A stretch of 12,686 nucleotides of DNA. Origin: Oribacterium sp. GTDB taxonomy: Bacteria; Bacillota_A; Clostridia; Lachnospirales; Lachnospiraceae. Below are positions 4,569 through 12,559 of the stretch, piece after piece. The first letter of the stretch is position 1. Every line of letters starts with the position of its first letter. The notes below the pieces were generated by a model. That model was not told the origin of the DNA. It worked only from the letters and a program-made list of their open reading frames with translations, and did no database searches. The stretch covers positions 1 to 12,686 of the forward strand of contig JAGAXP010000218.1 in assembly GCA_017940955.1 (NCBI GenBank), written 5' to 3'. The position numbers were made by a program, and so were the translations under genes.

Positions 4569-5720
4569 ATGACTTTTTTTCATTTATCAGACCTACATTT
4601 GGGTCTCAAACTCATAAATCACGATCTGCTTGAAGATCAAAAATACATTCTCGAAAAAATCATCAACTACGCAAAGGAATATAAGCCGGATGCCATCCTG
4701 ATAGCGGGAGACATCTATGACAAAGCCATTCCGCCCATAGAGGCTGTGGAGCTGTTTGACGATTTCATCAGGAAGCTTACAGAAGCCGCTCCGGATGCGG
4801 AAATAATGCTTATAAGCGGAAATCACGACAGCGCACCGCGGGTAAACATCTTCAGAAATATTCTGAAACGGCAGAAGATACATATGATAGGAACTCCGCC
4901 GGTAGCTCCGGAGGAGCACATCGAAAAGGTCACTCTCGAAGATTCCTTTGGTCCCGTCAACTTTTACCTTCTTCCCTTTGTGAAGCCTTCCATGATAAAG
5001 GCCATTGTCGGCACTGACAAAAACGGGCTGAATCTGTCATATGACGAATCCCTGCACAAACTCCTGGAACGGGAGCAGATTAATGCCGAAGAACGGAACA
5101 TCTTCGTAAGCCATCAGTTCTACCTTCCCAAGGGGAAATCCCCGGAGGAGATCGAGCGAATGGATTCCGAGATACATACCGTCGGAAACATTGATCAGGT
5201 TAATGCTGACCTTCTGGAATCCTTTGACTATGCAGCACTTGGTCATATCCATAAACCCATGAAGGTTGGCAGTGAATTTTACCGCTACTGCGGGACGCCT
5301 CTTGCCTGCTCAGTTTCAGAAGCCGGACAGGAGAAGGGAATCATCAGGGTCACCCTTGGGCAGAAAGGAGACATTGGCACAGAGATTCTGCCTCTGGAAC
5401 CTTTAAGACAGGTTCGCGTCATAAGAGGCGCTCTGTCCGAGGTTCTGACCCGAAGCTCTGACGATTATGTAACTGTAATCCTTGAGGACAAAGTCGATCT
5501 GGATGTTTTTGATATTCAGGACAGGCTTCGTAATGCTTTTCCGAATCTTCTGGAAATACGCCGGGAGACCCTGAGAAAAGCAGACTACAAAAACCGTTTT
5601 GAGCCTGAACGGACCCTGGATCCCTTTGAGCTTTGCAATTCATTTCTGAAAGATCTGGACGAAGAAGAACAGGCACTTTTGAAAGATGTGATCAATTCTA
5701 TACAGGAGAGAGCATTTTGA
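4569..5720 (+). CDS. sbcD: Exonuclease SbcCD subunit D (Mre11-like nuclease)
   Basis: SbcD is the metal-dependent nuclease subunit of SbcCD, which opens DNA hairpins and trims blocked double-strand ends. It has 383 residues. The metallophosphoesterase motifs are all visible: HLSDLHLG (5-12), AGDIYD (46-51), SGNHDS (83-88), SHQF (181-184) and GHIHKP (225-230). They supply the Asp, His and Asn ligands of the two-metal site. The remainder is the capping domain and the C-terminal helices that contact SbcC. The start at 4569 is chosen because GGAGG (4558-4562) is 6 nt upstream; an in-frame ATG at 4536 lacks a site. The stop overlaps the sbcC start, so the subunits are translationally coupled. Confidence 0.97.
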   Translation: MTFFHLSDLHLGLKLINHDLLEDQKYILEKIINYAKEYKPDAILIAGDIYDKAIPPIEAVELFDDFIRKLTEAAPDAEIMLISGNHDSAPRVNIFRNILKRQKIHMIGTPPVAPEEHIEKVTLEDSFGPVNFYLLPFVKPSMIKAIVGTDKNGLNLSYDESLHKLLEREQINAEERNIFVSHQFYLPKGKSPEEIERMDSEIHTVGNIDQVNADLLESFDYAALGHIHKPMKVGSEFYRYCGTPLACSVSEAGQEKGIIRVTLGQKGDIGTEILPLEPLRQVRVIRGALSEVLTRSSDDYVTVILEDKVDLDVFDIQDRLRNAFPNLLEIRRETLRKADYKNRFEPERTLDPFELCNSFLKDLDEEEQALLKDVINSIQERAF

Positions 5721-8700
5721 AACCGATAAATTTAACCCTTCAGGCCTTCGGGTCCTACGGAAAGAAAACCAATATAGATTTTACAAACACAAGGCAGAAC
5801 CTTTTTCTGGTGACCGGAGATACAGGTGCCGGAAAAACAACTATTTTCGATGCCATGGTTTTTGCGCTTTACGGCGAAGCCAGCTCCGGAAACAACAAAA
5901 AGGATGGAATAGAGCTTCAAAGCCAGTACGTGGATTACGATGTGGAGCCCTTCGTGGAGCTTGAATTTTCCGAACTTGAAGGCGGAGAGGAACAAACCTA
6001 CACCGTGCGCCGCGTCCCCAGGCACCTTCGACCCGCAAAACGTAAGGGTGCAAAGGATCAGATCATAAGTGAATCCCTGTCCCTTATCATGCCGGATGGC
6101 TCGGAATATCCGCAGAAAGAAGCTGACGAAAAGCTCCGGGAGATTGTCGGTCTCACCAAAAGCCAGTTTATGCAGGTAGCCATGATCGCCCAGGGCGAGT
6201 TCATGGAGCTTTTGAGAGCAAAGTCAGATGATAAAAAAACCATTTTCAGAAAGCTTTTCGGAACGGCACTATACCAGAAGCTTGTGGATGAGCTTTTAAG
6301 CCGCAGAAAAGATAAACTGGAAACTATATCGAGGATCAGAACCGCCTGCCAGACAGAAGCAGGTCATGTAAAGATTCCGGAATATTTTGATAATGCAAAA
6401 GAACTGTCAGACTTGCAGCAAAGCATCCTTAGATCCGATCGAATGAATATTGCCAACATGGAGCAGTTTCTTCATATCCTTTCGGAGCTTTTGACAGTGA
6501 TATCAGATAAGCAGAAATCCGAGCAGCAAATCTATGACCTTCTCACCTCTGACCGGGATAAAAAAATGAAGTCTCTTACAGAAGGGCAGACCATCGCCAT
6601 ATCCTTTAAGCAGCTCGAGGAAGCGGAACATTCTCTAAGAGAATGTGAAGCAGCAAAAGAGCAGATCGAAAGCTCTCAAAAGCTTATTTCCGATATCAAA
6701 AAGTCCTATGAAATAAAGGGCAGCTTCCTTAGATATAGTGATGAACAGAGTCTTGTGTCTGAGACCGAAAAGAAGCTTAAAGAGCAGGAGGACAAACTGC
6801 CTTCCCTTTCCAAAGCCGAAGCTGACGCCGCCCAAAAAGAAGCAGATATGCAGAAGGCGGCTGCCGCAGAAACAGAAAGCTACGCGAAGATACATGACAG
6901 AGTAAACAAATCTCTTGAACTGTTTGGCAGGATAAAAACAGTCGAAGCAGAAGTCAGAAAATCAGAAGAAAACCTCACAGAATTTGAAAAAGAAGCCCGA
7001 AAAGCCGAGGAAGCTTTTCAGTCCTGCGAGAAAAATGAAACAGAATGCAGAAAACAGGAGGAAGAACTTTCCGATACCCCGGAGAGGCTCGCCCACTGGC
7101 AGGCAAAAAGCAGCGAACTATCAGCCCTGGACACAGAATACGAGGCTGCAAAAAAATCCTGTAATGCTGTAAAAGAGCAGTCTAAGCTCCTTGCAAAAGC
7201 TCAGGAAGACTACATTAGCATAAAAGAAAAGTTTAACCTCCATAATGCTGACTACATAACAAAGCAGAACAGCTTTCTGGATGCCCAGGCGGGCTTTCTT
7301 GCAAAGGAAAAGCTGAAGCCCGGGCTTCCATGCCCCGTTTGCGGCTCCCTTGATCACCCATCCCCATGCCTTCTTTCGGATGAACATAAGGAGCTGACCC
7401 GGGAACTTATCGATGAACTGTCAAAGGAAAATGACACTTTAAGAAACGCCTCTGAAAAGGCTGCCTCCCTGGCAAAAACCGCAAATGAACTTCTGTCCGA
7501 AAAGAAGGCCCGCTCAGAGGAGGATCTCCAAAAGCTTCTGACAAAAATCAAAGCACTTCTTCCTGAGCTGCCTGAAGATACGGATATAAAAGCTGCCATG
7601 GCAAGACTTAATGAGTGGAGAAAATCCTTCATCGGGGAAGGCGAAGTTCTGAAGAAAAAGGACCTTGCACTCAAAAAAATCAAGGCTCTGATTTCGGAAA
7701 TAGAAGAAAAGAAACCCGGACTAAAAAAGCAGGCGGAGCTTGCTATGAATCAGCTTTCAGAACAAAGGATCACTCTTGCGGAACGAAGACAAGCCTTAGA
7801 GAGTCTCCTTGCCCAGAAGGATTTTGAATCCGAAAATGCCGCAAAGGCTGCACTTGATCAGGCAAAACAGAAAAAAGCTGCTGCCGATAAAGCTTTAAGT
7901 GATGCCCGCAGTGACTCTCAGACAGCAAAAGCCGCAAAGGAAGGTTCGGCAGCCCTCATCACAAGATATACGGCCGAGCTTCCTTCGCTCAAGGAGGAGC
8001 TTTCGGAGCGAAAGAAAAACTATGAAGCCATGCTAAAGGACCATTTCATGTCCGAAGAAGAGTGGCAAAGCATTACCGAAAATCATCCTCAGGCAGAAGC
8101 CGCAAAGCTTCAGAAGTCCATTGATGACTACACCCATAAAAAAACCGCAGCTGAGGCAGCCATACATACGGCAAAGGCAGCCATTGGTGATAAGCGGAAA
8201 CCCGCGCTGGAGACATTAGCACAGGAAGTAAAGGAGGCCGAAGAAAAGTGGAAGCGCGAACAGGATATACTGAATGCCCTGAATGATGAGCTGAATGTCA
8301 ATAAGCGGGCCTTCGATTCCCTGAACCCGAAGATGTCCGAGCGTGTCGAAGTTGTCACTGATTTTAACCGTATAGACGGACTATACAACCGTCTTGCCGG
8401 AAAGGTGACCGGTGCCCGCATGGACATCGAAACCTTCGTACAGAGATATTATCTGGAGAGGATACTATATGCCGCAAACTTAAGATTCAGCGATATGTCG
8501 GCAGGACAGTTTGAACTCCGTATGGTGGAGGATGACCAGGCAGGAGAGGGCAAAAACCGGGGACTTGATCTCATGGTTTATTCCACCGTCACCGGCAAAG
8601 TCCGTGAGGTCCGGACTCTTTCCGGCGGTGAATCCTTTATGGCAGCCCTGTCCCTTGCTCTCGGAATGGCTGACCAGATACAGGAAAACTCCGCTGCCAT

Positions 8701-8911
8701 AAATCTGGATGTAATGTTTATCGACGAGGGTTTCGGCTCCCTTGATGACCACTCAAGAGACCAGGCCATCAGAGTACTCCAGCGAATGGCCAGCGGTTCC
8801 AAGCTGATCGGTATCATCTCTCATGTGACGGAATTAAAACAGGAAATAGAAGACCAGCTTATAGTCACAAAGGACGAAGAGGGCAGCCATGTAAGGTGGC
8901 AGATAAGCTGA
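5717..8911 (+). CDS. sbcC: Exonuclease SbcCD subunit C (Rad50-like ATPase)
   Basis: SbcC is the ATPase and tether of the SbcCD nuclease. It has 1064 residues, a usual length. The N-terminal half-domain carries the Walker A motif GDTGAGKTT near residues 33-41 and an AQGEF Q-loop. Long coiled coils flank a zinc hook CPVC at residues 539-542, almost exactly central, which joins two complexes through zinc. The C-terminal half-domain has the signature LSGGE (968-972) and Walker B DVMFIDEGFGSLD (catalytic E1004). The start is TTG 5717, in the TTGA overlap with the sbcD stop, 8 nt after AGGAG. The N-terminus KPINLTLQAFGSYG matches the family at this point, so the longer upstream frame from 5633 is not used. 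Confidence 0.97.
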   Translation: MKPINLTLQAFGSYGKKTNIDFTNTRQNLFLVTGDTGAGKTTIFDAMVFALYGEASSGNNKKDGIELQSQYVDYDVEPFVELEFSELEGGEEQTYTVRRVPRHLRPAKRKGAKDQIISESLSLIMPDGSEYPQKEADEKLREIVGLTKSQFMQVAMIAQGEFMELLRAKSDDKKTIFRKLFGTALYQKLVDELLSRRKDKLETISRIRTACQTEAGHVKIPEYFDNAKELSDLQQSILRSDRMNIANMEQFLHILSELLTVISDKQKSEQQIYDLLTSDRDKKMKSLTEGQTIAISFKQLEEAEHSLRECEAAKEQIESSQKLISDIKKSYEIKGSFLRYSDEQSLVSETEKKLKEQEDKLPSLSKAEADAAQKEADMQKAAAAETESYAKIHDRVNKSLELFGRIKTVEAEVRKSEENLTEFEKEARKAEEAFQSCEKNETECRKQEEELSDTPERLAHWQAKSSELSALDTEYEAAKKSCNAVKEQSKLLAKAQEDYISIKEKFNLHNADYITKQNSFLDAQAGFLAKEKLKPGLPCPVCGSLDHPSPCLLSDEHKELTRELIDELSKENDTLRNASEKAASLAKTANELLSEKKARSEEDLQKLLTKIKALLPELPEDTDIKAAMARLNEWRKSFIGEGEVLKKKDLALKKIKALISEIEEKKPGLKKQAELAMNQLSEQRITLAERRQALESLLAQKDFESENAAKAALDQAKQKKAAADKALSDARSDSQTAKAAKEGSAALITRYTAELPSLKEELSERKKNYEAMLKDHFMSEEEWQSITENHPQAEAAKLQKSIDDYTHKKTAAEAAIHTAKAAIGDKRKPALETLAQEVKEAEEKWKREQDILNALNDELNVNKRAFDSLNPKMSERVEVVTDFNRIDGLYNRLAGKVTGARMDIETFVQRYYLERILYAANLRFSDMSAGQFELRMVEDDQAGEGKNRGLDLMVYSTVTGKVREVRTLSGGESFMAALSLALGMADQIQENSAAINLDVMFIDEGFGSLDDHSRDQAIRVLQRMASGSKLIGIISHVTELKQEIEDQLIVTKDEEGSHVRWQIS

Positions 8912-8959
8912 TGCTGACAGGCTGAACTGTTACGCATATAACGTCTGCATCACGAACAG

Positions 8960-8989
8960 AAAAAAGGCTCTGTGACACACCACAGAGCC
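8960..8989 (-). terminator. Terminator of the minus-strand gene at 9011
   Basis: A perfect 9-bp stem GGCTCTGTG / CACAGAGCC (8966-8974 and 8981-8989) has a 6-nt loop. On the minus strand it is followed by T6 (8965-8960). It may also stop sbcDC transcripts from the other side, since the plus-strand flank is T-rich but broken. Confidence 0.88.
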
Positions 8990-9010
8990 CTTCGCTGTTT
9001 AATTCACGTA

Positions 9011-9496
9011 TCAATTATATCCAACCTCTTTGGCAAAATCCCTGACCTTAAGCCTGTCTTCATTGGGAGATTTTGCATAGAAGAGAGTATTGTCAACTTT
9101 ACAAAGATGAAAATAATCCTTGGCACCTTCCATTTTGAAAACAAGATAATTCTGTCCCACATGACTGGAATAATCCTTAGTCACAAAAGTGTTGTCCAGG
9201 GTTTTTCTGAAAATATCGAACTCATCCTCCGCTATGTCCCGGTTATCAAACACATAAAACTGATAGGTGAGAGATTTATCACTGTTGCTGGCATTAAGGG
9301 CGATATCAAGTCCCCTGACACCCTCAAAGAGATGTGTATCATCAGTAACCTCAAATCCGGCTTCATTTGCAGCCATGATAAACTGCTGCTTATCTATAAC
9401 TCTCTTTTTTATCTCAAGATCGCTGAATATAACCGCAAGCGATGCAAAAATCATGACAAAAACGCCGAAGCACACAAAACGCCCTCTGAACCTCAT
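9011..9496 (-). CDS. Single-pass membrane-anchored protein of unknown function
   Basis: I do not recognise this 161-residue protein. Residues 8-26 form a hydrophobic N-terminal helix preceded by arginines (MRFRGRF), so it is probably an uncleaved anchor with the rest outside the cell. The outer part is a mixed alpha/beta domain with no conserved catalytic motif (EAGFEVTDDTHLF, then DKSLTYQFYVFDNRDIAEDEF, then GQNYLVFKMEGAKDYFHLCKVDNTLFYAKS). Its pattern resembles small extracytoplasmic domains of lipoproteins. GGGAGG is about 14 nt before the ATG, with a purine tract closer in, so initiation may be weak. It has its own terminator and no operon partner. Confidence 0.8.
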   Translation of the reverse strand: MRFRGRFVCFGVFVMIFASLAVIFSDLEIKKRVIDKQQFIMAANEAGFEVTDDTHLFEGVRGLDIALNASNSDKSLTYQFYVFDNRDIAEDEFDIFRKTLDNTFVTKDYSSHVGQNYLVFKMEGAKDYFHLCKVDNTLFYAKSPNEDRLKVRDFAKEVGYN

Positions 9497-9645
9497 AATA
9501 CTCTTTTTTTCCTCCCTGAAAAAACACTCTTTCTTCCTTGAAATCGCGTTTCCCTAATGCCAAAGATTCTATCACTGAGAGCATCACAGAAGTGTCACAA
9601 AAAAGTAATAATCAGAGATGCTTTTCGCGCATTTCCTTTGACATA

Positions 9646-9672
9646 AAAAGAGGAATAGTGCTGCACTATCCC
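9646..9672 (-). terminator. Terminator of the lipoprotein gene
   Basis: An 8-bp stem (9652-9659 and 9665-9672, one G.T pair) with a GCAGC loop on the minus strand is followed by TCTTTTT. It lies about 25 bp after the lipoprotein stop. Confidence 0.75.
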
Positions 9673-9694
9673 TCAAATCCTTTTTGATATCTCA

Positions 9695-10495
9695 TCATGC
9701 TATAAGCGCATATATTCCTACCAGCTCAAGAAGCGGCGGCTGGTATTCTTTACCGACGAATGCATAGGAAAGCTTTCCGTCCGTGTAGGTAGCCACGGTT
9801 ATGTGTCCGTTATTTCCCCTTGTATGTACAATTATGTTTCCCATTTTGTAATCATTTTCTTCGTCGAACTTTTTGTCTACGCCGCTGACATCTTCCGTAC
9901 CGTAGCCCTGCCGGAATCTGTAACCTTCCTTGCCGTTCTTGTCAGTATAAACAAGCTCTATCATAGTTCCTTCAAGCGCTCTGTACTCTATATGATTATA
10001 CTGCTTTAACCCCCTTCTTACCTTATCTGAAACTATAAGCCCTGATGCATCCTGAGCCTCCTCCAGACTGTCATAGGTTTTCCAGGTCTTTCTCGCTTCC
10101 GTTTCCTTCTGTTTGTCTAAAATGGAATTTATCACCTCATCCTTTAACTTTTCCATATCCTTTACGATTTCTTTGGGTTCCGGTTTTATCGGTTCGCTGT
10201 TTTCCACGGATTCTCCGACAGGAGCTTCAGTTTCCTCTTCGGCTTCCTTTACTGTTTCTTCCGATACCTCTTCTGTGGGTTTTGCTTCAGCAGTTGTTTC
10301 TTCGGTTTCCCATGCCTCAGTGGCCGCTTCCGGAACCCCTGTATCGCAGGCGTTCAGAAATAAAAGTGATATGATAAGAATCACAAAAACAACCGGGAAG
10401 CGGAATCTGTACTTTTTAACAGGCACCGGATGCTTATGGCTTTTATCCTTGGAGGATACTATAGAATTATGTATTTTATGATCAATCAGTTTCAT
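9695..10495 (-). CDS. Lipoprotein with acidic linker and DUF4367-like C-terminal domain
   Basis: The protein has 266 residues. An unusually long polar N-region of about 30 residues, rich in Lys/His, precedes a membrane segment (FPVVFVILIISLLFLN) and a lipobox LNAC with Cys50 as the likely lipidation site. Residues 51-110 are an acidic Glu/Thr/Pro-rich spacer. The C-terminal domain, from about residue 135, begins TWKTYDSLEEAQDASGL and continues YRALEGTMIELVYTDKNGKE and FRQGYGTEDVSGV. This resembles DUF4367-type domains of Firmicutes surface and anti-sigma-related proteins, but the match is from memory. AAGGGAGAG lies just upstream of the ATG. It is likely anchored on the outer face of the membrane; its function is unknown. 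Confidence 0.85.
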   Translation of the reverse strand: MKLIDHKIHNSIVSSKDKSHKHPVPVKKYRFRFPVVFVILIISLLFLNACDTGVPEAATEAWETEETTAEAKPTEEVSEETVKEAEEETEAPVGESVENSEPIKPEPKEIVKDMEKLKDEVINSILDKQKETEARKTWKTYDSLEEAQDASGLIVSDKVRRGLKQYNHIEYRALEGTMIELVYTDKNGKEGYRFRQGYGTEDVSGVDKKFDEENDYKMGNIIVHTRGNNGHITVATYTDGKLSYAFVGKEYQPPLLELVGIYALIA

Positions 10496-10669
10496 AACAC
10501 TCTCCCTTTATGTTCACACACACTTTATATCGGCATATTCAAGGATAATATATAAGTCTGTCCTCATAAATCTTCGTTTTCGTATAACTTTTATTATTTT
10601 CAACACGATAATTATTATATCAAAAGGTTAAGATTTCCGAAATTTGTATTCACAGAGAAATAATTTTAG

Positions 10670-10675
10670 TATAAT
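10670..10675 (+). promoter_or_regulatory. -10 box for the AIM24-family gene
   Basis: A perfect TATAAT lies about 40 bp before the start codon. A -35 candidate TATTCA (10647-10652, 17-bp spacer) is poor. Confidence 0.5.
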
Positions 10676-10714
10676 CATTCTAATCAGTTAATTTGTACCG
10701 AAAGGAGAATGCTT

Positions 10715-11395
10715 ATGAGATATTCTATCGAAGGCGAGCCGATGCCCGTTGTTATCTGTGAACTTGAACCCGGAGAAGAAATGATAACCGAGTCCGGAGG
10801 AATGGCCTGGATGACACCAAACATGCAGATGTCCCAGGAGGGCGGCGGTCTTGGCAAGATGTTCGGACGTATGCTCACCGGTGAGTCCATGTTCCTTACA
10901 CATTACAGATGCGAGGGTGGTCCCGGAACCATTGCCTTTGCTTCAAGTTTTACCGGAGCAATCAGACCGGTTGAGATCGGTTCAGGCAGAGAACTCATTG
11001 CCCAGAAGAATGCATTCCTGGCCTCAACCACAGGCGTTGAACTCTCAATAGCTTTCCAGAAGAAGATCGGAGCGGGATTCTTCGGTGGTGAAGGCTTCAT
11101 CATGCAGAGACTAGCCGGAAACGGCATTGCTTTCCTGGAGCTTGACGGACACGTTAAGGAATATACCCTTGCACCCGGTCAGCAGCTGGTCATCGACACA
11201 GGTTATCTTGCAGCCATGGAAGGAACCGTCACCATGGACATCCAGCAGATAAAGGGTGTTAAGAACGTACTTTTCGGCGGTGAGGGTCTCTTCAACACTA
11301 TCGTTACAGGTCCCGGAAAGATATGGCTCCAGACCATGCCTATACCTCAGGTTGCTTCACAGATCATTCCTTATCTGCCCACCAACAGCAAATAA
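10715..11395 (+). CDS. AIM24/TIGR00266 family protein
   Basis: The protein has 226 residues and belongs to the conserved family first named TIGR00266 (AIM24 in yeast mitochondria). It folds as a repeated beta-sandwich of unknown biochemical role. Diagnostic stretches are the ELEPGEEMITESGGMAWM opening, LTHYRCEGGPGTIAFAS, RELIAQKNAFLASTTGVEL, GFFGGEGFIMQRLAGNGIAF and YTLAPGQQLVIDTGYLAAM. The start at 10715 is chosen because AAAGGAG (10701-10707) is 7 nt away; ATG 10709 would be too close. There is no signal peptide. It is a single-gene unit bounded by a promoter and a terminator. Confidence 0.93.
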   Translation: MRYSIEGEPMPVVICELEPGEEMITESGGMAWMTPNMQMSQEGGGLGKMFGRMLTGESMFLTHYRCEGGPGTIAFASSFTGAIRPVEIGSGRELIAQKNAFLASTTGVELSIAFQKKIGAGFFGGEGFIMQRLAGNGIAFLELDGHVKEYTLAPGQQLVIDTGYLAAMEGTVTMDIQQIKGVKNVLFGGEGLFNTIVTGPGKIWLQTMPIPQVASQIIPYLPTNSK

Positions 11396-11415
11396 TTCCC
11401 GAAAACACAATTACG

Positions 11416-11441
11416 CCCGCCATTCCGGCGGGTTTATTTTT
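11416..11441 (+). terminator. Terminator of the AIM24-family gene
   Basis: A 6-bp GC stem CCCGCC / GGCGGG with loop ATTCC is followed by TTTATTTTT. Confidence 0.88.
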
Positions 11442-11468
11442 ACACCTTAAACGAAAGGAACTTTTTGA

Positions 11469-12023
11469 ATGAAAGTTTTCGCATTTATCGCAGACGGTTC
11501 AGAGGAGGTTGAGTGCCTCGCGGTTGTAGACCTCTTAAGAAGAGCAAAATTCGATGTAACCCTTGTCTCAATCAATAAAGAAAACCGGGTTCACACAAGC
11601 CATGACATAGACATTATCACAGACACCACCATAGATAAGGTTAATGTTGACGACGCCGACATCCTCTTCCTCCCGGGAGGCGGAGAAGGCACGAAAAACC
11701 TTAAGGCATCAAAGGCTCTCAGTGATATGCTCCTTACTCACGCCGGAAAAAACAAACCTATAGCTGCCATCTGTGCGGCGCCATCGGTTCTCGGCCTTCT
11801 GGGACTCCTCAGGGGACGTAATGCCACCTGCTATCCCGGCTTCGAAGACCAGCTTACCGAAGCAAATTGTGTTCATGACGGTGTCGTAACTGACGGCAAT
11901 ATCACAACCGCCCGCGGACTCGGCTACGCTCTGGATCTCGGACTCCGGCTCATAGAGCTGTATAAGAGCCCTGAGGAGTCAAAAAAAATAAAGAGTGCTA
12001 TACAGTACGATCAGAAAGTATGA
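11469..12023 (+). CDS. DJ-1/PfpI (YajL-like) family protein
   Basis: The protein has 184 residues, the standard length for the DJ-1 subfamily. Members are cytoplasmic and have been linked to methylglyoxal/glyoxal detoxification, deglycation or oxidative-stress chaperone roles; the true activity is debated. The opening MKVFAFIADGSEEVE aligns with the family, with E15 at the position of DJ-1 Glu18. The nucleophile elbow AAICAAPSVLG places the reactive Cys at residue 102. GGGEGTKNL and TARGLGYALDLGL are the other conserved blocks. AAAGGAAC precedes the ATG at a somewhat long spacing. The gene follows the AIM24 terminator and is probably transcribed alone; no terminator is clear after it. Confidence 0.93.
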   Translation: MKVFAFIADGSEEVECLAVVDLLRRAKFDVTLVSINKENRVHTSHDIDIITDTTIDKVNVDDADILFLPGGGEGTKNLKASKALSDMLLTHAGKNKPIAAICAAPSVLGLLGLLRGRNATCYPGFEDQLTEANCVHDGVVTDGNITTARGLGYALDLGLRLIELYKSPEESKKIKSAIQYDQKV

Positions 12024-12074
12024 AATTATTATAAATTTTCATGCTCATCCAATCTTTCTTGTTTTATTTAATGG

Positions 12075-12080
12075 TATAAT
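12075..12080 (+). promoter_or_regulatory. Extended -10 promoter of the YjfB-like gene
   Basis: TGG-TATAAT (12072-12080) is an extended -10 element. A -35 is not obvious (TCTTTC at 12053, 16-bp spacer). I see no sigma-28-type flagellar promoter. Confidence 0.6.
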
Positions 12081-12112
12081 GAACCAGGATATACAAAAAG
12101 GAGGTGGTTCCC

Positions 12113-12298
12113 GTGGATATTTCAGGAATCTCAAGTGCTTCTATGAGCCTCTTAACGAGGAATGTAGGTTCCGATATCGGAACTGCTCTTTTAAAAAAGG
12201 CTTTGGACAACGAAGAAGAAACCAACAACAATATGATGAAGCTTCTTGAACAGGCAGCTAACCCCGATCTGGGAGCACATGTTAATACAGTAGCCTGA
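12113..12298 (+). CDS. YjfB-like putative motility protein
   Basis: The protein has 61 residues and begins MDISGISSAS, with a LLKKALDNEEETNNNMMKLLE helix. This matches the small YjfB_motility family, named for Bacillus YjfB, which is expressed with motility genes; its biochemical role is unknown. The start is GTG 12113, because AAAGGAGG ends 8 nt upstream and the family N-terminus is MDIS. An upstream in-frame GTG at 12104 lies inside the ribosome site. It stands alone, with its own promoter and terminator and no flagellar gene nearby. Confidence 0.88.
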   Translation: MDISGISSASMSLLTRNVGSDIGTALLKKALDNEEETNNNMMKLLEQAANPDLGAHVNTVA

Positions 12299-12329
12299 GA
12301 TACAGGTTTTGACGTTTCTTAAAGGATCA

Positions 12330-12375
12330 AAGGACAGGTTTTCACAGTGATGTGATGACCTGTCCTTCTTGTTTT
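12330..12375 (+). terminator. Terminator of the YjfB-like gene
   Basis: A 10-bp outer stem AAGGACAGGT / ACCTGTCCTT is extended by an inner helix CACA/TGTG around a GTGA loop, and followed by T-rich CTTGTTTTCT. Confidence 0.82.
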
Positions 12376-12447
12376 CTATAAAAATTCCATAAAAAACTGT
12401 ATTTTTCCAGGATCTCCAAAGTTTAGTGGGGTTTCCCAAAGTTATTC

Positions 12448-12473
12448 AGGGTCAGACATTGGGGTCTGACCCT
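12448..12473. repeat. Inverted repeat with the array motif
   Basis: AGGGTCAGAC (12448-12457) and GTCTGACCCT (12464-12473) are perfect 10-bp inverted arms around a 6-nt loop, followed by TTT. The right arm and loop together form one copy of the ATTGGGGTCTGAC motif found in the tandem array 20 bp further on. Confidence 0.88.
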
Positions 12474-12489
12474 TTTATCATGCCTTTTT

Positions 12490-12554
12490 ATTGGGGTTTA
12501 ACATTGGGGTCTGGTTTTGGGGTCTGACTGTGGGGTCTGAGATTGGGGGCTGCT
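12490..12554. repeat. 13-bp tandem repeat array, five units
   Basis: Five contiguous 13-bp units occupy 12490-12502, 12503-12515, 12516-12528, 12529-12541 and 12542-12554, with consensus ATTGGGGTCTGAC. GGGG is present in every unit. Each unit carries one to four substitutions, so the array is aged. It ends 5 bp from the stop codon of the minus-strand gene at the edge. Such GGGGTCTGAC motifs recall the palindromic repeats beside REP-associated transposase genes (from memory). Confidence 0.9.
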
Positions 12555-12559
12555 ATTGA

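Noticed and set aside
5633..5716. Upstream extension of the SbcC frame from ATG 5633
   Set aside because: It lies wholly within sbcD in another frame, lacks family similarity, and TTG 5717 has a good ribosome site and the conserved N-terminus.
7354..7683. Ser/Phe-rich minus-strand frames inside sbcC
   Set aside because: They are antisense shadows of the Glu/Lys-rich coiled coil, without ribosome sites.
8972..9541. 189-codon plus-strand frame opposite the minus-strand gene at 9011-9496
   Set aside because: The minus-strand frame has a membrane anchor, ordinary protein composition and a correctly oriented terminator. The plus frame has no ribosome site and reads like an antisense shadow.
12490..12554. 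CRISPR array
   Set aside because: The 13-bp units are contiguous with no spacers, and no cas genes are visible.
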